This document shows positions 25,396 to 34,792 of a stretch of 47,534 nt of DNA, piece by piece. Under the pieces are notes generated by a model. It searched no databases, was not told where the DNA came from, and saw only the letters and a list, made by a program, of their open reading frames with translations. Origin of the DNA: Lachnospiraceae bacterium (GTDB lineage: Bacteria > Bacillota > Clostridia > Lachnospirales > Lachnospiraceae); NCBI GenBank assembly GCA_024698345.1, contig JAILRH010000002.1, positions 1-47,534 of the forward strand. The letters are read 5' to 3'. The number at the start of each line of letters is the position of its first letter. Position 1 is the first letter of the stretch. Both the position numbers and the translations under genes were made by a program.

Positions 25396-26244
25396 ATGGC
25401 GATTTTGATTGATGGAAAGAAGATTTCAACCGATATTAAGGATGAGTTGAAGGTTGAAGTTGCAAAGTACAAAGAGCAGGGAATTAAGATTACAATGGCA
25501 GTTGTAAAGGTGGGAGAGGATCCTGCGTCAGCTGTATATGTAAGAAATAAGCAGAAGGCTTGCGAGTATATCGGAATTGATTCTGTGGCATATGAATTAC
25601 CGGAAGAGACTTCAGAAGAAGAACTTCTTGAGCTTATAGACAAACTCAACAAAGATGATGTTATTAACGGAATTTTAGTTCAGCTTCCGCTTCCAAAGCA
25701 CATGAATGAAGATATAATTCTTGATGCAATCGACAGCAAAAAAGATGTTGACGGTTTCCATCCTAATAACGTAGGTAAGATGATGGTTGGAAAGGAGACA
25801 TTCCTTCCATGCACACCGGCAGGAATTGTTGAACTTTTAAAGAGAACAAACATTGAACTTGAAGGAAAGGAATGTGTGGTTATTGGAAGAAGTAATATCG
25901 TTGGTAAGCCAATGTCAATGCTTATGCTTAAAGAGAACTGCACAGTTACAATCTGTCATTCAAGAACAAAGGATTTGAAGGAAGTTGCAAGAAGAGCAGA
26001 TATTCTTATTGTTGCAATCGGCAAACCAAAATTTGTTACAGCTGATTTTGTAAAAGATGGAGCAACTGTAATCGACGTTGGTATCCACAGAATGGAAAAT
26101 GGTAAATTATGTGGAGATGTGGATTTTGAACAGGTAGAGCCAAAGGCTTACGCAATTACTCCTGTTCCGGGAGGGGTAGGTCCTATGACTGTAACAATGC
26201 TTATGGCAAACTGCCTTAGAAGTGTAGAACTTCAGAACAGATAA
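25396..26244 (+). CDS. folD: Bifunctional methylene-THF dehydrogenase/methenyl-THF cyclohydrolase FolD
   Basis: The 282-residue product interconverts 5,10-methylene-, methenyl- and 10-formyl-THF with NADP. The catalytic Lys lies in YVRNKQKACEYIGI. VQLPLPKHMNEDIILDAI, KDVDGFHPNNVG, the nucleotide-binding GRSNIVGKPMSMLML and the C-terminal ITPVPGGVGPMTVTMLM are all present, and length is normal. GAGGAG precedes ATG 25396. Only 4 bp separate it from priA, so the two are probably co-transcribed. Together with fhs it supplies 10-formyl-THF for fmt downstream. Confidence 0.97.
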   Translation: MAILIDGKKISTDIKDELKVEVAKYKEQGIKITMAVVKVGEDPASAVYVRNKQKACEYIGIDSVAYELPEETSEEELLELIDKLNKDDVINGILVQLPLPKHMNEDIILDAIDSKKDVDGFHPNNVGKMMVGKETFLPCTPAGIVELLKRTNIELEGKECVVIGRSNIVGKPMSMLMLKENCTVTICHSRTKDLKEVARRADILIVAIGKPKFVTADFVKDGATVIDVGIHRMENGKLCGDVDFEQVEPKAYAITPVPGGVGPMTVTMLMANCLRSVELQNR

Positions 26245-26248
26245 ATAA

Positions 26249-28516
26249 ATGATGTTTGCAAATATTATCATAGATATTTCTCACGAAAAACTTGATCGTC
26301 CTTTTGGATATATAATTCCAAAACGGTTAGAAGATGTTATCTGCGTTGGGAGTTTTGTAAAAGTTCCCTTTGGAAAAGGGAATAGAGAAATATCAGGATT
26401 TGTAATAGAGATAACGGACGAAACAGATTATCCCGTTGAAAAGATGAAAGAGATAATGTCCGTGTCAAAAGATAAAGAGATTGTTACATCAAGACTTATT
26501 GAGTTGGCTTATTTTATTAAGACTGAATACGGTTCAACCATGAACCGTGCTTTGAAGACGGTTATTCCTGTAAAGCAAAAGGTAAAGCAAATTGAGAAGC
26601 AGACAATTGTCCTTAATATTTCAGGAGATGAACTGTCAGATACTATTGCCGCCTACATCAAAAAGAGGGCCAAAGCAAAACTTAGGCTGATAAATGAACT
26701 TAAGGAAGTTAGGAAGATACCGAAAGATGTTGTGACTGACAAGCTTAATATTACAAACAGCACCCTAAAATCCATGAAGGAAGAGGGAGTGATAGTGATT
26801 GAAAGCGAGACAAAATACAGAAATCCTGTCAGTGTTCAGGCTCAGGGTGAGTATGATATCATTTTGAATGATGAACAAAACAAGGTGGCATCAGAAATTA
26901 AGCAGGCCATGGAAGATATTTATTCAGGAACAGTTTTAAAGGATGACAGTTTAAATCGTATTCATCTTATTCATGGTATCACAGGCAGTGGAAAGACTGA
27001 AGTTTATATGGATTTGATTGAGTGTGCAGTCAGAAATGGAAAAGAAGTTATTGTTCTGATTCCTGAGATTGCATTGACTTACCAGACAGTAAAGAGGTTT
27101 ACAAGAAAGTTTAAAGATAAGGTTTCTATCATCAACTCAAAGCTGTCTAAGGGTGAGAGATATGATCAGTTTGAAAGGGCAAAGAAAGGGGAAGTATCCA
27201 TAATGATTGGTCCCCGTTCAGCGCTGTTTACACCTTTTAATAATTTGGGGCTTATCATTATTGATGAGGAGCATGAGGGCTCTTACAAGAGTGACTCTGT
27301 TCCAAAGTATAATGCAATAGAGGTGGCAAGGCATATTGCAGAAACCACAAACTCAACCTTGGTATTAGGATCTGCAACTCCGTCACTTGATTCTTATTAC
27401 AAGGCAAAGCGAGGGGAGTACAGACTTCATACACTCACAAAAAGAGAAAAAGGTAATCTTGCTGATGTCCATGTTGTTGATTTGAGAGATGAACTTCATG
27501 CCGGTAATAAGTCTATATTCAGTTTTAAACTTCAAAAACTGATACAGGAGAGGCTTGAAAGAAAAGAACAGACAATGCTTTTTATCAACCGAAGAGGTTA
27601 TGCGGGATTTGTGTCCTGCAGAGAATGTGGAGTGGTAATGAAATGTCCACATTGTGATGTTTCTCTAAAAGCTCACAATAACGGTAAGCTTATATGTCAC
27701 TATTGCGGATATGAAGTTCCTACACCGAGACTTTGTCCTAAATGCGGCTCAAAGTATATTGCCGGATTTGGAACGGGAACCCAGAAGGTTGAGATGTCAA
27801 TAAAGAAGATGTTTCCTACAGCCAGGGTACTCAGAATGGATATGGATACCACTTCAAAAAAAGGTGGTCATGAAGAGATTTTGTCAGCTTTTGCAAATGG
27901 AGATGCGGATATTCTTGTGGGAACCCAGATGATTGTCAAAGGACATGATTTTCCAAATGTCACATTGGTTGGTGTTCTGGCCGCCGACATGTCGCTGTAT
28001 GCTTCTGATTACAGTGCTGCGGAGAGAACTTTTCAATTGCTGACACAGGCGGCGGGAAGAGCAGGAAGAGGAAGCAAAAAAGGCGATGTTGTGATTCAGA
28101 CTTACACACCCGACAATTACAGTATTGTTTATTCAAAAGAGCAGGATTACGAGTCTTTTTACAGGGAGGAGATTGCATACAGAAAACTTATGCTTTATCC
28201 GCCGGTGGCACGTATGACAGCGATTCTTATGACATCAAAAGATATCGGCAAATTAGACCGGGCTGTGGGTGTGATAAGTGATTGTATAAAGTCTTTCAAG
28301 GAAAGAAATAATCAGAAAATGCTGGCGATAATCGGTCCGGCGGATGCGGGAATTGCCCGAATAAATGATGTTTACAGAAAAGTTATTTATCTAAAGCATT
28401 TGGATAATAATGTATTAATACAAATAAAAGATAATTTGGAAAAATTAATAGAGACTGACGGCAGATTCGATGATATTAATGTATCTTTCGATTTTACTCC
28501 GCAGGGAAACTATTAA
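26249..28516 (+). CDS. priA: Primosomal replication helicase PriA
   Basis: This 755-residue superfamily 2 helicase reloads the replisome at stalled forks. An N-terminal DNA-binding domain (IIIDISHEKLDRPFGYIIP) comes first. Walker A GITGSGKT lies at residues 243-250 and the DEEH box in IIDEEHEGSYK. Between helicase lobes are the zinc-binding cysteine pairs CRECGVVMKCPHCD and CHYCGYEVPTPRLCPKC. The motif QAAGRAGRG follows. Two tandem ATGs (26249, 26252) are possible starts; no strong binding site is seen, so coupling to folD translation is likely. def follows after 12 bp. Confidence 0.96.
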   Translation: MMFANIIIDISHEKLDRPFGYIIPKRLEDVICVGSFVKVPFGKGNREISGFVIEITDETDYPVEKMKEIMSVSKDKEIVTSRLIELAYFIKTEYGSTMNRALKTVIPVKQKVKQIEKQTIVLNISGDELSDTIAAYIKKRAKAKLRLINELKEVRKIPKDVVTDKLNITNSTLKSMKEEGVIVIESETKYRNPVSVQAQGEYDIILNDEQNKVASEIKQAMEDIYSGTVLKDDSLNRIHLIHGITGSGKTEVYMDLIECAVRNGKEVIVLIPEIALTYQTVKRFTRKFKDKVSIINSKLSKGERYDQFERAKKGEVSIMIGPRSALFTPFNNLGLIIIDEEHEGSYKSDSVPKYNAIEVARHIAETTNSTLVLGSATPSLDSYYKAKRGEYRLHTLTKREKGNLADVHVVDLRDELHAGNKSIFSFKLQKLIQERLERKEQTMLFINRRGYAGFVSCRECGVVMKCPHCDVSLKAHNNGKLICHYCGYEVPTPRLCPKCGSKYIAGFGTGTQKVEMSIKKMFPTARVLRMDMDTTSKKGGHEEILSAFANGDADILVGTQMIVKGHDFPNVTLVGVLAADMSLYASDYSAAERTFQLLTQAAGRAGRGSKKGDVVIQTYTPDNYSIVYSKEQDYESFYREEIAYRKLMLYPPVARMTAILMTSKDIGKLDRAVGVISDCIKSFKERNNQKMLAIIGPADAGIARINDVYRKVIYLKHLDNNVLIQIKDNLEKLIETDGRFDDINVSFDFTPQGNY

Positions 28517-28528
28517 TGAGGAGGAATT

Positions 28529-29017
28529 ATGGCAATTAGAAATATTAGAGAACTTGGTGATCCTTGTCTTAGAAAAGTATGTAAGGAAGTAAAGAATGTG
28601 AGCCTTAGAACTAAGATTCTCATCGAGGATATGCTTGATACAATGTATGAGGCAAACGGTGTTGGTCTTGCGGCACCGCAGGTTGGAATACTAAAGAGAA
28701 TAGTTGTTATCGATGTGGGCGAAGGTCCAATTGTTCTTATTAATCCTGAAATTACAGACAGAGAAGGAGTTCAGTTTGATTATGAGGGATGTCTCTCAGT
28801 ACCTGGAAAATCAGGAAAAGTATCAAGACCTGAAAAGGTTGTATGCAGAGCTTTTGATGAGGAAATGAATGAGTTTGAGATTGAGGGCGAAGGATTACTT
28901 GCCAGAGCGATCTGTCATGAACTTGATCATCTTGACGGAGTTGTTTACGTTGACAGAGTTGAAGGTGAACTTATTGACAATGAGCAGCTTATGATGGAAG
29001 ACGACGAAGAAGAGTAA
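28529..29017 (+). CDS. def: Peptide deformylase
   Basis: The 162-residue product removes the N-formyl group from nascent proteins. All three deformylase motifs are visible: GVGLAAPQVG, EGCLSVP (metal-binding Cys) and HELDHLDG (two metal-binding His and the catalytic Glu). A short acidic tail ends the protein. AGGAGG precedes the ATG. It sits between priA and fmt, the enzyme that adds the formyl group on the initiator tRNA, the usual Bacillota order. Confidence 0.97.
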   Translation: MAIRNIRELGDPCLRKVCKEVKNVSLRTKILIEDMLDTMYEANGVGLAAPQVGILKRIVVIDVGEGPIVLINPEITDREGVQFDYEGCLSVPGKSGKVSRPEKVVCRAFDEEMNEFEIEGEGLLARAICHELDHLDGVVYVDRVEGELIDNEQLMMEDDEEE

Positions 29018-29061
29018 AAATATAGCTTGAAAGTAATTGTAATTAGAGAGGTGACAGTGGT

Positions 29062-30000
29062 ATGAGGATAATGTTTATGGGAACACCGGACTTTGCGGTG
29101 AGTACTTTGGAAGAAATTTCAAAAACAAATCACGAAGTAGTTGCGGTAGTAACTCAGCCGGACAAGCCAAAGGGAAGAAGTGGCAAATTAGTATACACAC
29201 CTGTAAAGGAAAAAGCGTTAGAACTTGGTGTGAAAGTATATCAGCCAACACGAGTAAAGGATGATTCTTTTATGGAAATATTAGAAGAAATTAATCCGGA
29301 GCTGATTGTAGTAGTTGCTTTTGGACAGATACTTCCAAAAAGAGTGCTTGATTATCCAAAATACGGATGCATAAATGTTCATGCCTCAATACTCCCAAAA
29401 TACAGGGGTTCTGCACCGATACAGTGGGCGGTTATCGATGGTGAAAAAGAGACAGGGGTAACCATTATGAAAATGGATGAAGGCGTGGATACCGGAGATA
29501 TTATAGATGTTGCCACAATCAAGCTTGACAGAAAAGAAACAGGTGGCAGCCTTTTTGACAAACTTAGTGTTCTTGGTGGAAAATTATTAGCCGATAATCT
29601 TGAGAATATAGAGAAAGGAAATATTCATCCTGTAAAACAGGATGAAACCCTTGCAACTCATGCAGGAATGCTTTCAAAAGATATGGGTAATATTAATTTT
29701 AAAGAGTCAGACGCAGCTGCAATTGAGAGATTGATCAGAGGATTGAATCCGTGGCCGAGTGCATTTACTACGCTTGCAGGTAAGACATTAAAAATCTGGG
29801 ATGCAGATGTTTTGGATATTGACAGTGAGGAAGTTCCGGGAACTATATTTGAAATAACAAAGAAGGATTTCCTGGTTGCCACTAAAAAAGGAACTTTAAG
29901 AGTTAATGAAGTTCAGCTTGAAGGCAAGAAAAGAATGAAGTCGGCTGATTTCCTCAGAGGATATCAGTTACAAAAAGGAACAATTCTCGGTGAATTATAA
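29062..30000 (+). CDS. fmt: Methionyl-tRNA formyltransferase
   Basis: The 312-residue product formylates Met-tRNA(fMet) with 10-formyl-THF. The N-terminus MRIMFMGTPDFAVSTLEEI, the catalytic loop INVHASILPKYRGSAPIQWAVIDG, and TGVTIMKMDEGVDTGDI are diagnostic. A C-terminal OB-like domain runs from about residue 205, starting near LIRGLNPWPSAFT. The start follows GAGAGGTGACAG. It overlaps no gene and is followed by a 109-bp gap in which I see no convincing terminator or promoter, then by the membrane zinc peptidase gene. Confidence 0.97.
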   Translation: MRIMFMGTPDFAVSTLEEISKTNHEVVAVVTQPDKPKGRSGKLVYTPVKEKALELGVKVYQPTRVKDDSFMEILEEINPELIVVVAFGQILPKRVLDYPKYGCINVHASILPKYRGSAPIQWAVIDGEKETGVTIMKMDEGVDTGDIIDVATIKLDRKETGGSLFDKLSVLGGKLLADNLENIEKGNIHPVKQDETLATHAGMLSKDMGNINFKESDAAAIERLIRGLNPWPSAFTTLAGKTLKIWDADVLDIDSEEVPGTIFEITKKDFLVATKKGTLRVNEVQLEGKKRMKSADFLRGYQLQKGTILGEL

Positions 30001-30109
30001 TACGACGATATGACTAAAAGGCAGATGTCCCCATTCTCTAAATAAAGTGAAGCTGGGATAAGAAAATTTACTGAGTAGTGGTCCAATTTCAAGGAAAGGT
30101 GTTTTAGTT

Positions 30110-30844
30110 ATGAATGAATTTGTTTTGGGATATATAAGCAGATATGGAAGTTACAGATACGGATTTGACCGGACGTATATTCTGGTACTTATCGGCGTGG
30201 TGTTATCTTTGGCAGCATCTGCTTACGTAAAGAGTACATTTAAAAAATATTCAAAAGTTATGTGCAGCAGAAATATAACAGGAAGTGATGTGGCACAGAG
30301 AATTCTATATTCCCAGGGAATTACTGATGTGAGTGTGCAACATGTTTCCGGGGATCTGACAGATCATTATCATCCTTCAAACAAAACAGTTAATCTGTCT
30401 GACAGTGTTTACGGAAGAAACAGCGTTGCAGCAATTGCTGTAGCTGCACATGAGTGCGGACATGCGGTTCAGCATAATGTGGGATATCAGCCAATAAAGT
30501 GGAGAACAGCGATTCTTCCGGCTGCAAATATCGGTTCAAAAATGTCATGGATTCTGATTATGGTTGGATTTCTGTTTAGCGGCTCAATGTCTATGCTACT
30601 TATTGATATCGGAATAATAGCATTTTCTTTTGCGGTACTATTTCATATTGTGACATTGCCGGTTGAGTTTAATGCTTCGCACAGAGCTTTGAAAATTTTG
30701 AAAAATGATGGGCTTTTGAGTGAAGATGAGACAAGGATGGCAGCTAAAGTGCTTACAGCAGCGGCACTTACTTATGTTGCATCTGCATCGGTTGCAATAT
30801 TACAGCTTGCGAGAATGTTGATTTTGAGAAACAGAAGAAGATAA
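30110..30844 (+). CDS. Membrane zinc metallopeptidase (YugP family)
   Basis: This 244-residue protein belongs to the YugP-type neutral zinc metallopeptidases. A first membrane segment lies at about 20-38. The zinc-binding HECGH (His114, Glu115, His118) is in AVAAHECGHAVQH. Two hydrophobic segments at about 143-185 and a last one near 222-238 follow. A downstream acidic residue, likely Glu in LPVEFNASHRAL, could be the third zinc ligand. Substrates are unknown. In many Clostridia this gene stands between fmt and rsmB or rlmN, as here, and GGAAAGGTG lies upstream of the start. Confidence 0.85.
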   Translation: MNEFVLGYISRYGSYRYGFDRTYILVLIGVVLSLAASAYVKSTFKKYSKVMCSRNITGSDVAQRILYSQGITDVSVQHVSGDLTDHYHPSNKTVNLSDSVYGRNSVAAIAVAAHECGHAVQHNVGYQPIKWRTAILPAANIGSKMSWILIMVGFLFSGSMSMLLIDIGIIAFSFAVLFHIVTLPVEFNASHRALKILKNDGLLSEDETRMAAKVLTAAALTYVASASVAILQLARMLILRNRRR

Positions 30845-30866
30845 AATGTTACATTAGAGGATTGAA

Positions 30867-31907
30867 ATGGCAGAAAAGTTGGATATTAAGTCGTACAACT
30901 TAATAGAGTTACAGGAACAGTTGCAGGGAATAGGAGAAAAGTCATTCAGGGCAAAGCAGATTTATAAGTGGATTCACGTTGACAAGGTTTCTTCATTTGA
31001 TGAAATGACAAATATTTCCAAAGACCTGAGAGCAAAACTTGGTGAAAGATACGAAATCAGAACTGTTAATCCGGTACAGATTCTTACATCAAAGATTGAC
31101 GGTACAAAGAAGTATCTGTTTGCACTTTGTGACGGGATAGTTATAGAGAGTGTTCTTATGAGATATCATCACGGCAATTCGGTATGCATTTCCACACAGG
31201 CGGGATGCAGAATGGGATGCAAGTTTTGCGCATCAACACTGAATGGTCTCGAGAGAAATCTTACAGCTTCAGAGATGCTGTCCCAGATATATGAGATAGA
31301 AAATGATATCGGGGAAAGAGTTTCCAATATTGTTCTTATGGGAAGCGGCGAGCCTCTTGACAATTTTGATAATGTAATAAAGTTTATCGAACTTATTACT
31401 GACAAAAACGGCAAGAATCTCAGCCAGAGAAATATAACCTTATCAACCTGTGGACTTGTACCAAAGATTAGGAAAATGGCAGATATGGGATTGCAGATTA
31501 CCCTGGCGCTTTCACTTCATGCATCAGATGACGAGACAAGGAAACAATTGCTCCCTATTGCAAATAAGTACTCAATCAGAGAGGTGCTTGATGCGTGTGA
31601 GTATTATTTTGAAAAGACAGGAAGACGAATAACTTTTGAGTACAGTCTTGTTTCAGGAGTGAATGATACAAAAGAAGAAGCAACAAAACTTGCAAAGCTG
31701 GTTGAGGGAATGAACTGTCATATTAATCTTATTCCTGTCAATCCTATAGAGGAGAGGGACTTTGTCCAGTCTGACAAAGAAGCTATTTATGCATTTCAAA
31801 ATACTATTGAAAAAAATAAAATACATGTTACGATAAGAAGGGAAATGGGCAGAGATATTAACGGTGCCTGTGGACAGTTAAGAAAAAGTTTCATGGATAA
31901 ACAATGA
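30867..31907 (+). CDS. rlmN: 23S rRNA (A2503-C2)/tRNA (A37-C2) methyltransferase RlmN
   Basis: This 346-residue radical-SAM enzyme methylates C2 of adenine 2503 in 23S rRNA. The iron-sulfur motif CRMGCKFC has Cys114, Cys118 and Cys121. The N-terminal segment [30 protein letters not shown] and the C-terminal [15 protein letters not shown], containing one of the catalytic cysteines, are typical of RlmN. Its sister enzyme Cfr is less likely because the ribosome-gene context is the housekeeping one. It is followed by stp after 13 bp. rsmB, often its upstream neighbour, is missing. Confidence 0.96.
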   Translation: MAEKLDIKSYNLIELQEQLQGIGEKSFRAKQIYKWIHVDKVSSFDEMTNISKDLRAKLGERYEIRTVNPVQILTSKIDGTKKYLFALCDGIVIESVLMRYHHGNSVCISTQAGCRMGCKFCASTLNGLERNLTASEMLSQIYEIENDIGERVSNIVLMGSGEPLDNFDNVIKFIELITDKNGKNLSQRNITLSTCGLVPKIRKMADMGLQITLALSLHASDDETRKQLLPIANKYSIREVLDACEYYFEKTGRRITFEYSLVSGVNDTKEEATKLAKLVEGMNCHINLIPVNPIEERDFVQSDKEAIYAFQNTIEKNKIHVTIRREMGRDINGACGQLRKSFMDKQ

Positions 31908-31920
31908 AAGGAGGAGCAAA

Positions 31921-32655
31921 ATGATTGCGTTTGGAAGTACAAATGTAGGACTTAAAAGATCAATAAATCAGGACTTTATTTTTTTGTCTGAAGACAAAAT
32001 CGGAAAGCTCCCGAATTTGTTTATTGTGGCGGACGGCATGGGAGGTCACAAGGCCGGGGATGTAGCATCCAGAAAAGGAGTGGAGCTTTTTGTTGATTTT
32101 GTTCGCACAACAGATATGACAGATCCCGTTAATATAATCGATGCAGGTATAAAGATTGCAAATGATGCGGTTTTTGAACTGTCGCATACAAATGCTGATT
32201 ATGACGGAATGGGAACAACTTTTGTGGTGGCTTCTGTTATTGAGAACAGAGTGTACATAGCAAATGTCGGAGACAGCCGATTATATCTGATTAACAATAA
32301 TATTGTCCAGATTACAAGAGATCATTCTTTGGTTGAAGAGATGATTAATATGGGTGAGATTGAGCGTGATGCTGCAAGAACCCACACAAAGAAAAACATT
32401 ATTACGAGAGCAGTGGGAGTTGAGAGAAATGTCGTTGCAGACATTTTTCAGATTGAAATCGAGAGAGGAGATAAGCTCTTGCTCTGCTCGGATGGTCTTT
32501 CCAATATGGTTGAGGACTATGATATAAAGAAGATTGTCAACGGTAACAGCAATCTTAAAGATGCAGTCAATATTTTGATTGATAAAGCCAATGAAAATGG
32601 TGGAAGAGATAATATATCCGTAGTTCTATTAGAACCTGAAATAGGAGGAAGATAA
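31921..32655 (+). CDS. stp: PP2C-type serine/threonine phosphatase Stp (PrpC)
   Basis: This 244-residue PPM/PP2C phosphatase has the metal-binding motifs VADGMGGHKAGDVAS, NVGDSRLYL, CSDGLSNMV and GGRDNISVVLLE in order. It reverses phosphorylation by the PASTA kinase encoded immediately downstream; stop and start codons overlap as TAATG, so the pair is made in a fixed ratio. AAAGGAGG precedes the ATG. No membrane segment is visible, so it should be cytosolic. Confidence 0.96.
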   Translation: MIAFGSTNVGLKRSINQDFIFLSEDKIGKLPNLFIVADGMGGHKAGDVASRKGVELFVDFVRTTDMTDPVNIIDAGIKIANDAVFELSHTNADYDGMGTTFVVASVIENRVYIANVGDSRLYLINNNIVQITRDHSLVEEMINMGEIERDAARTHTKKNIITRAVGVERNVVADIFQIEIERGDKLLLCSDGLSNMVEDYDIKKIVNGNSNLKDAVNILIDKANENGGRDNISVVLLEPEIGGR

Positions 32656-34742
32656 TGATTAGAAAAGGTATGTTTTTAAGTAATAGATATGAAATCCTTG
32701 AAAAGGTCGGCTCCGGTGGAATGTCCGATGTTTACAAGGCTAAATGTCATAAACTTAATAGATTTGTTGCCATAAAAGTCCTTAAGTCCGAATTCAGCGA
32801 GGATAAGAACTTTGTTACAAAATTCAGGGCAGAGGCTCAGAATGCTGCCGGACTTGCACATCCGAATATCGTTAGCGTGTATGACGTTGGTGTGGACAGA
32901 GGAATGTACTATATTGTTATGGAACTGATTGAGGGAATTACTCTCAAACAGTATATTGCAAGAAAGAAAAGACTATCAGTAAAAGAAGCAGTAAGTATTT
33001 CAATTCAGGTGGCACAGGGTATTGAATGTGCTCACAATAACAATATTATTCACAGAGATATCAAACCTCAAAATGTTATTATCTCAAGAGACGGAAAGGT
33101 TAAAGTTGCCGATTTTGGTATAGCCAGAGCAACTTCTGTAAATACACATACAACAAATGCAATGGGCTCGGTTCATTATATTTCACCGGAGCAGGCATCA
33201 AACGGAAAGGTAGATGAGAAGAGTGATATTTATTCACTTGGTATTACTATGTTTGAGATGCTTACAGGACATGTTCCTTTTGACGGTGATTCCACTGTGA
33301 CAATTGCGTTACAGCATATTCAGAAACAGGTTCCAAGACTCAGTGAGGAATTGCCTAATATACCACTGAGTGTTGAAAAAATCGTACTTAAGTGTACTCA
33401 GAATGTTCCTGAGAGACGTTATTTGAAGATTTCATCTCTTATCATGGATTTGAAGAGAGCACTTTTGAATCCGGATGATGATTTTGTCAAACTTGATGAA
33501 GAACAGAAGAACGACACTGTCATTGTTTCGAAAGAAGATCAGATTACTATCAAGAATGCTGCAGGAAAAGAAGAAAAACTCAGAGCATCAGAAGATGCGG
33601 ACAGTGAAAAGAGTCCTTTTGACGATGAAGAGCCGCCTAGCACATTAGAAAAAGTTCTTATGGTGCTTGGTATAGGAATTGTATTGCTTTTCCTTGGAGT
33701 GGCAATAGCAATGATTCCAAAGATTTTTCTTGATGGAGGAGAGAACAACAGAAATCTTGAAATAGAGACAACTACTTTAGACCCTACACTTGCAATTGTT
33801 CCGAATCTGTATGAACTCAGTGAGGAAGATGCAAGAACAGCATTGCATAACAATGCACTTGGAATCAAATATCAGTACGATTATGATGATAATGTAGAAA
33901 AAGGCTTTGTTTGCGCACAGTCTGAAGAAGCTAATGCAATTATAGAGAAGAATTCAACAATCACTGTTACTATCAGTAATGGTGCGGAACGTATTCTGTT
34001 ACCTTCAGATATTGATGGAAAGGATGTAGAGGCTGCAACACTTGAACTTAATAATGTAGGTTTTGAGGTTGAAGTTGTCTACACTTACAGTAGCAGCAAT
34101 ATAGGAACGGTTCTTTCTCATGATCCTGATGGAAAAGTTGAACTTTCAAAAGGCACAGTAATAACTCTTACTGTCAGCAGGGGAAAAGAAGCAAATACAG
34201 AGGGAATCAGCCTTGCGACTGTTCCGAGTGTGGCCGGAAAGTCAAGAAGTAATGCTGAGTCTGCTTTGAAGAATGCAGGATTCAGAATTGGTGAGGTAAA
34301 GGAAGTTTACAGTGAGGTTGCACAAGCCGGAACAGTTATCAGAATGACTGTCAAGCCGGGAGTGAGACTCCCTTACGGTTCTAAGGTAGGAATGGTTGTC
34401 AGCCTTGGCTCAGAAAATCCTGAAACAGAAACTTTTGAAGAAGTGACCAGCGCGGAGGAAGTGACTACAGTTGAGGAAACATCAGCTCAGGCTACTTACT
34501 CAGCTTCTTATACATTCTCACTGGAAGATATGCTTGATGCAAACGGAGAACATTTGACTTCGGGAGCTATAGCGATATATGTGGATGGAAAGAAGGTAAG
34601 TGTTGATCCTGCTTATTCAAGATTGGAGACTTGGCCGGGAGATTACACATACACTGTAATAGAAAATTATTCCGGAACAGCAAACTTACAGTTATATGTA
34701 AATAATGCTGTAATTGTTGACACTCAGATTGAACTTAAATAG
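32655..34742 (+). CDS. prkC: PASTA-domain Ser/Thr protein kinase PrkC (Stk1)
   Basis: This 695-residue membrane kinase senses cell-wall fragments or lipid II in related bacteria. The cytosolic kinase domain (about 10-275) has the glycine loop VGSGGMSDVYKA, VAIKVLK and HRD at 133-135 followed by IKPQN, then DFGIA. A single membrane helix lies at about 333-355. Three PASTA repeats follow outside the cell (about 378-442, 443-510, 515-582). A Glu/Thr-rich linker and a C-terminal beta-rich domain of about 90 residues complete it. The last domain is not part of the standard PrkC and is unassigned. GGAGGAAG precedes the start, which overlaps stp by one base. Confidence 0.95.
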   Translation: MIRKGMFLSNRYEILEKVGSGGMSDVYKAKCHKLNRFVAIKVLKSEFSEDKNFVTKFRAEAQNAAGLAHPNIVSVYDVGVDRGMYYIVMELIEGITLKQYIARKKRLSVKEAVSISIQVAQGIECAHNNNIIHRDIKPQNVIISRDGKVKVADFGIARATSVNTHTTNAMGSVHYISPEQASNGKVDEKSDIYSLGITMFEMLTGHVPFDGDSTVTIALQHIQKQVPRLSEELPNIPLSVEKIVLKCTQNVPERRYLKISSLIMDLKRALLNPDDDFVKLDEEQKNDTVIVSKEDQITIKNAAGKEEKLRASEDADSEKSPFDDEEPPSTLEKVLMVLGIGIVLLFLGVAIAMIPKIFLDGGENNRNLEIETTTLDPTLAIVPNLYELSEEDARTALHNNALGIKYQYDYDDNVEKGFVCAQSEEANAIIEKNSTITVTISNGAERILLPSDIDGKDVEAATLELNNVGFEVEVVYTYSSSNIGTVLSHDPDGKVELSKGTVITLTVSRGKEANTEGISLATVPSVAGKSRSNAESALKNAGFRIGEVKEVYSEVAQAGTVIRMTVKPGVRLPYGSKVGMVVSLGSENPETETFEEVTSAEEVTTVEETSAQATYSASYTFSLEDMLDANGEHLTSGAIAIYVDGKKVSVDPAYSRLETWPGDYTYTVIENYSGTANLQLYVNNAVIVDTQIELK

Positions 34743-34792
34743 TAAGGTGATTTCACATCACTATAAAGTACAGATACTGATGAAAGGCGAAT

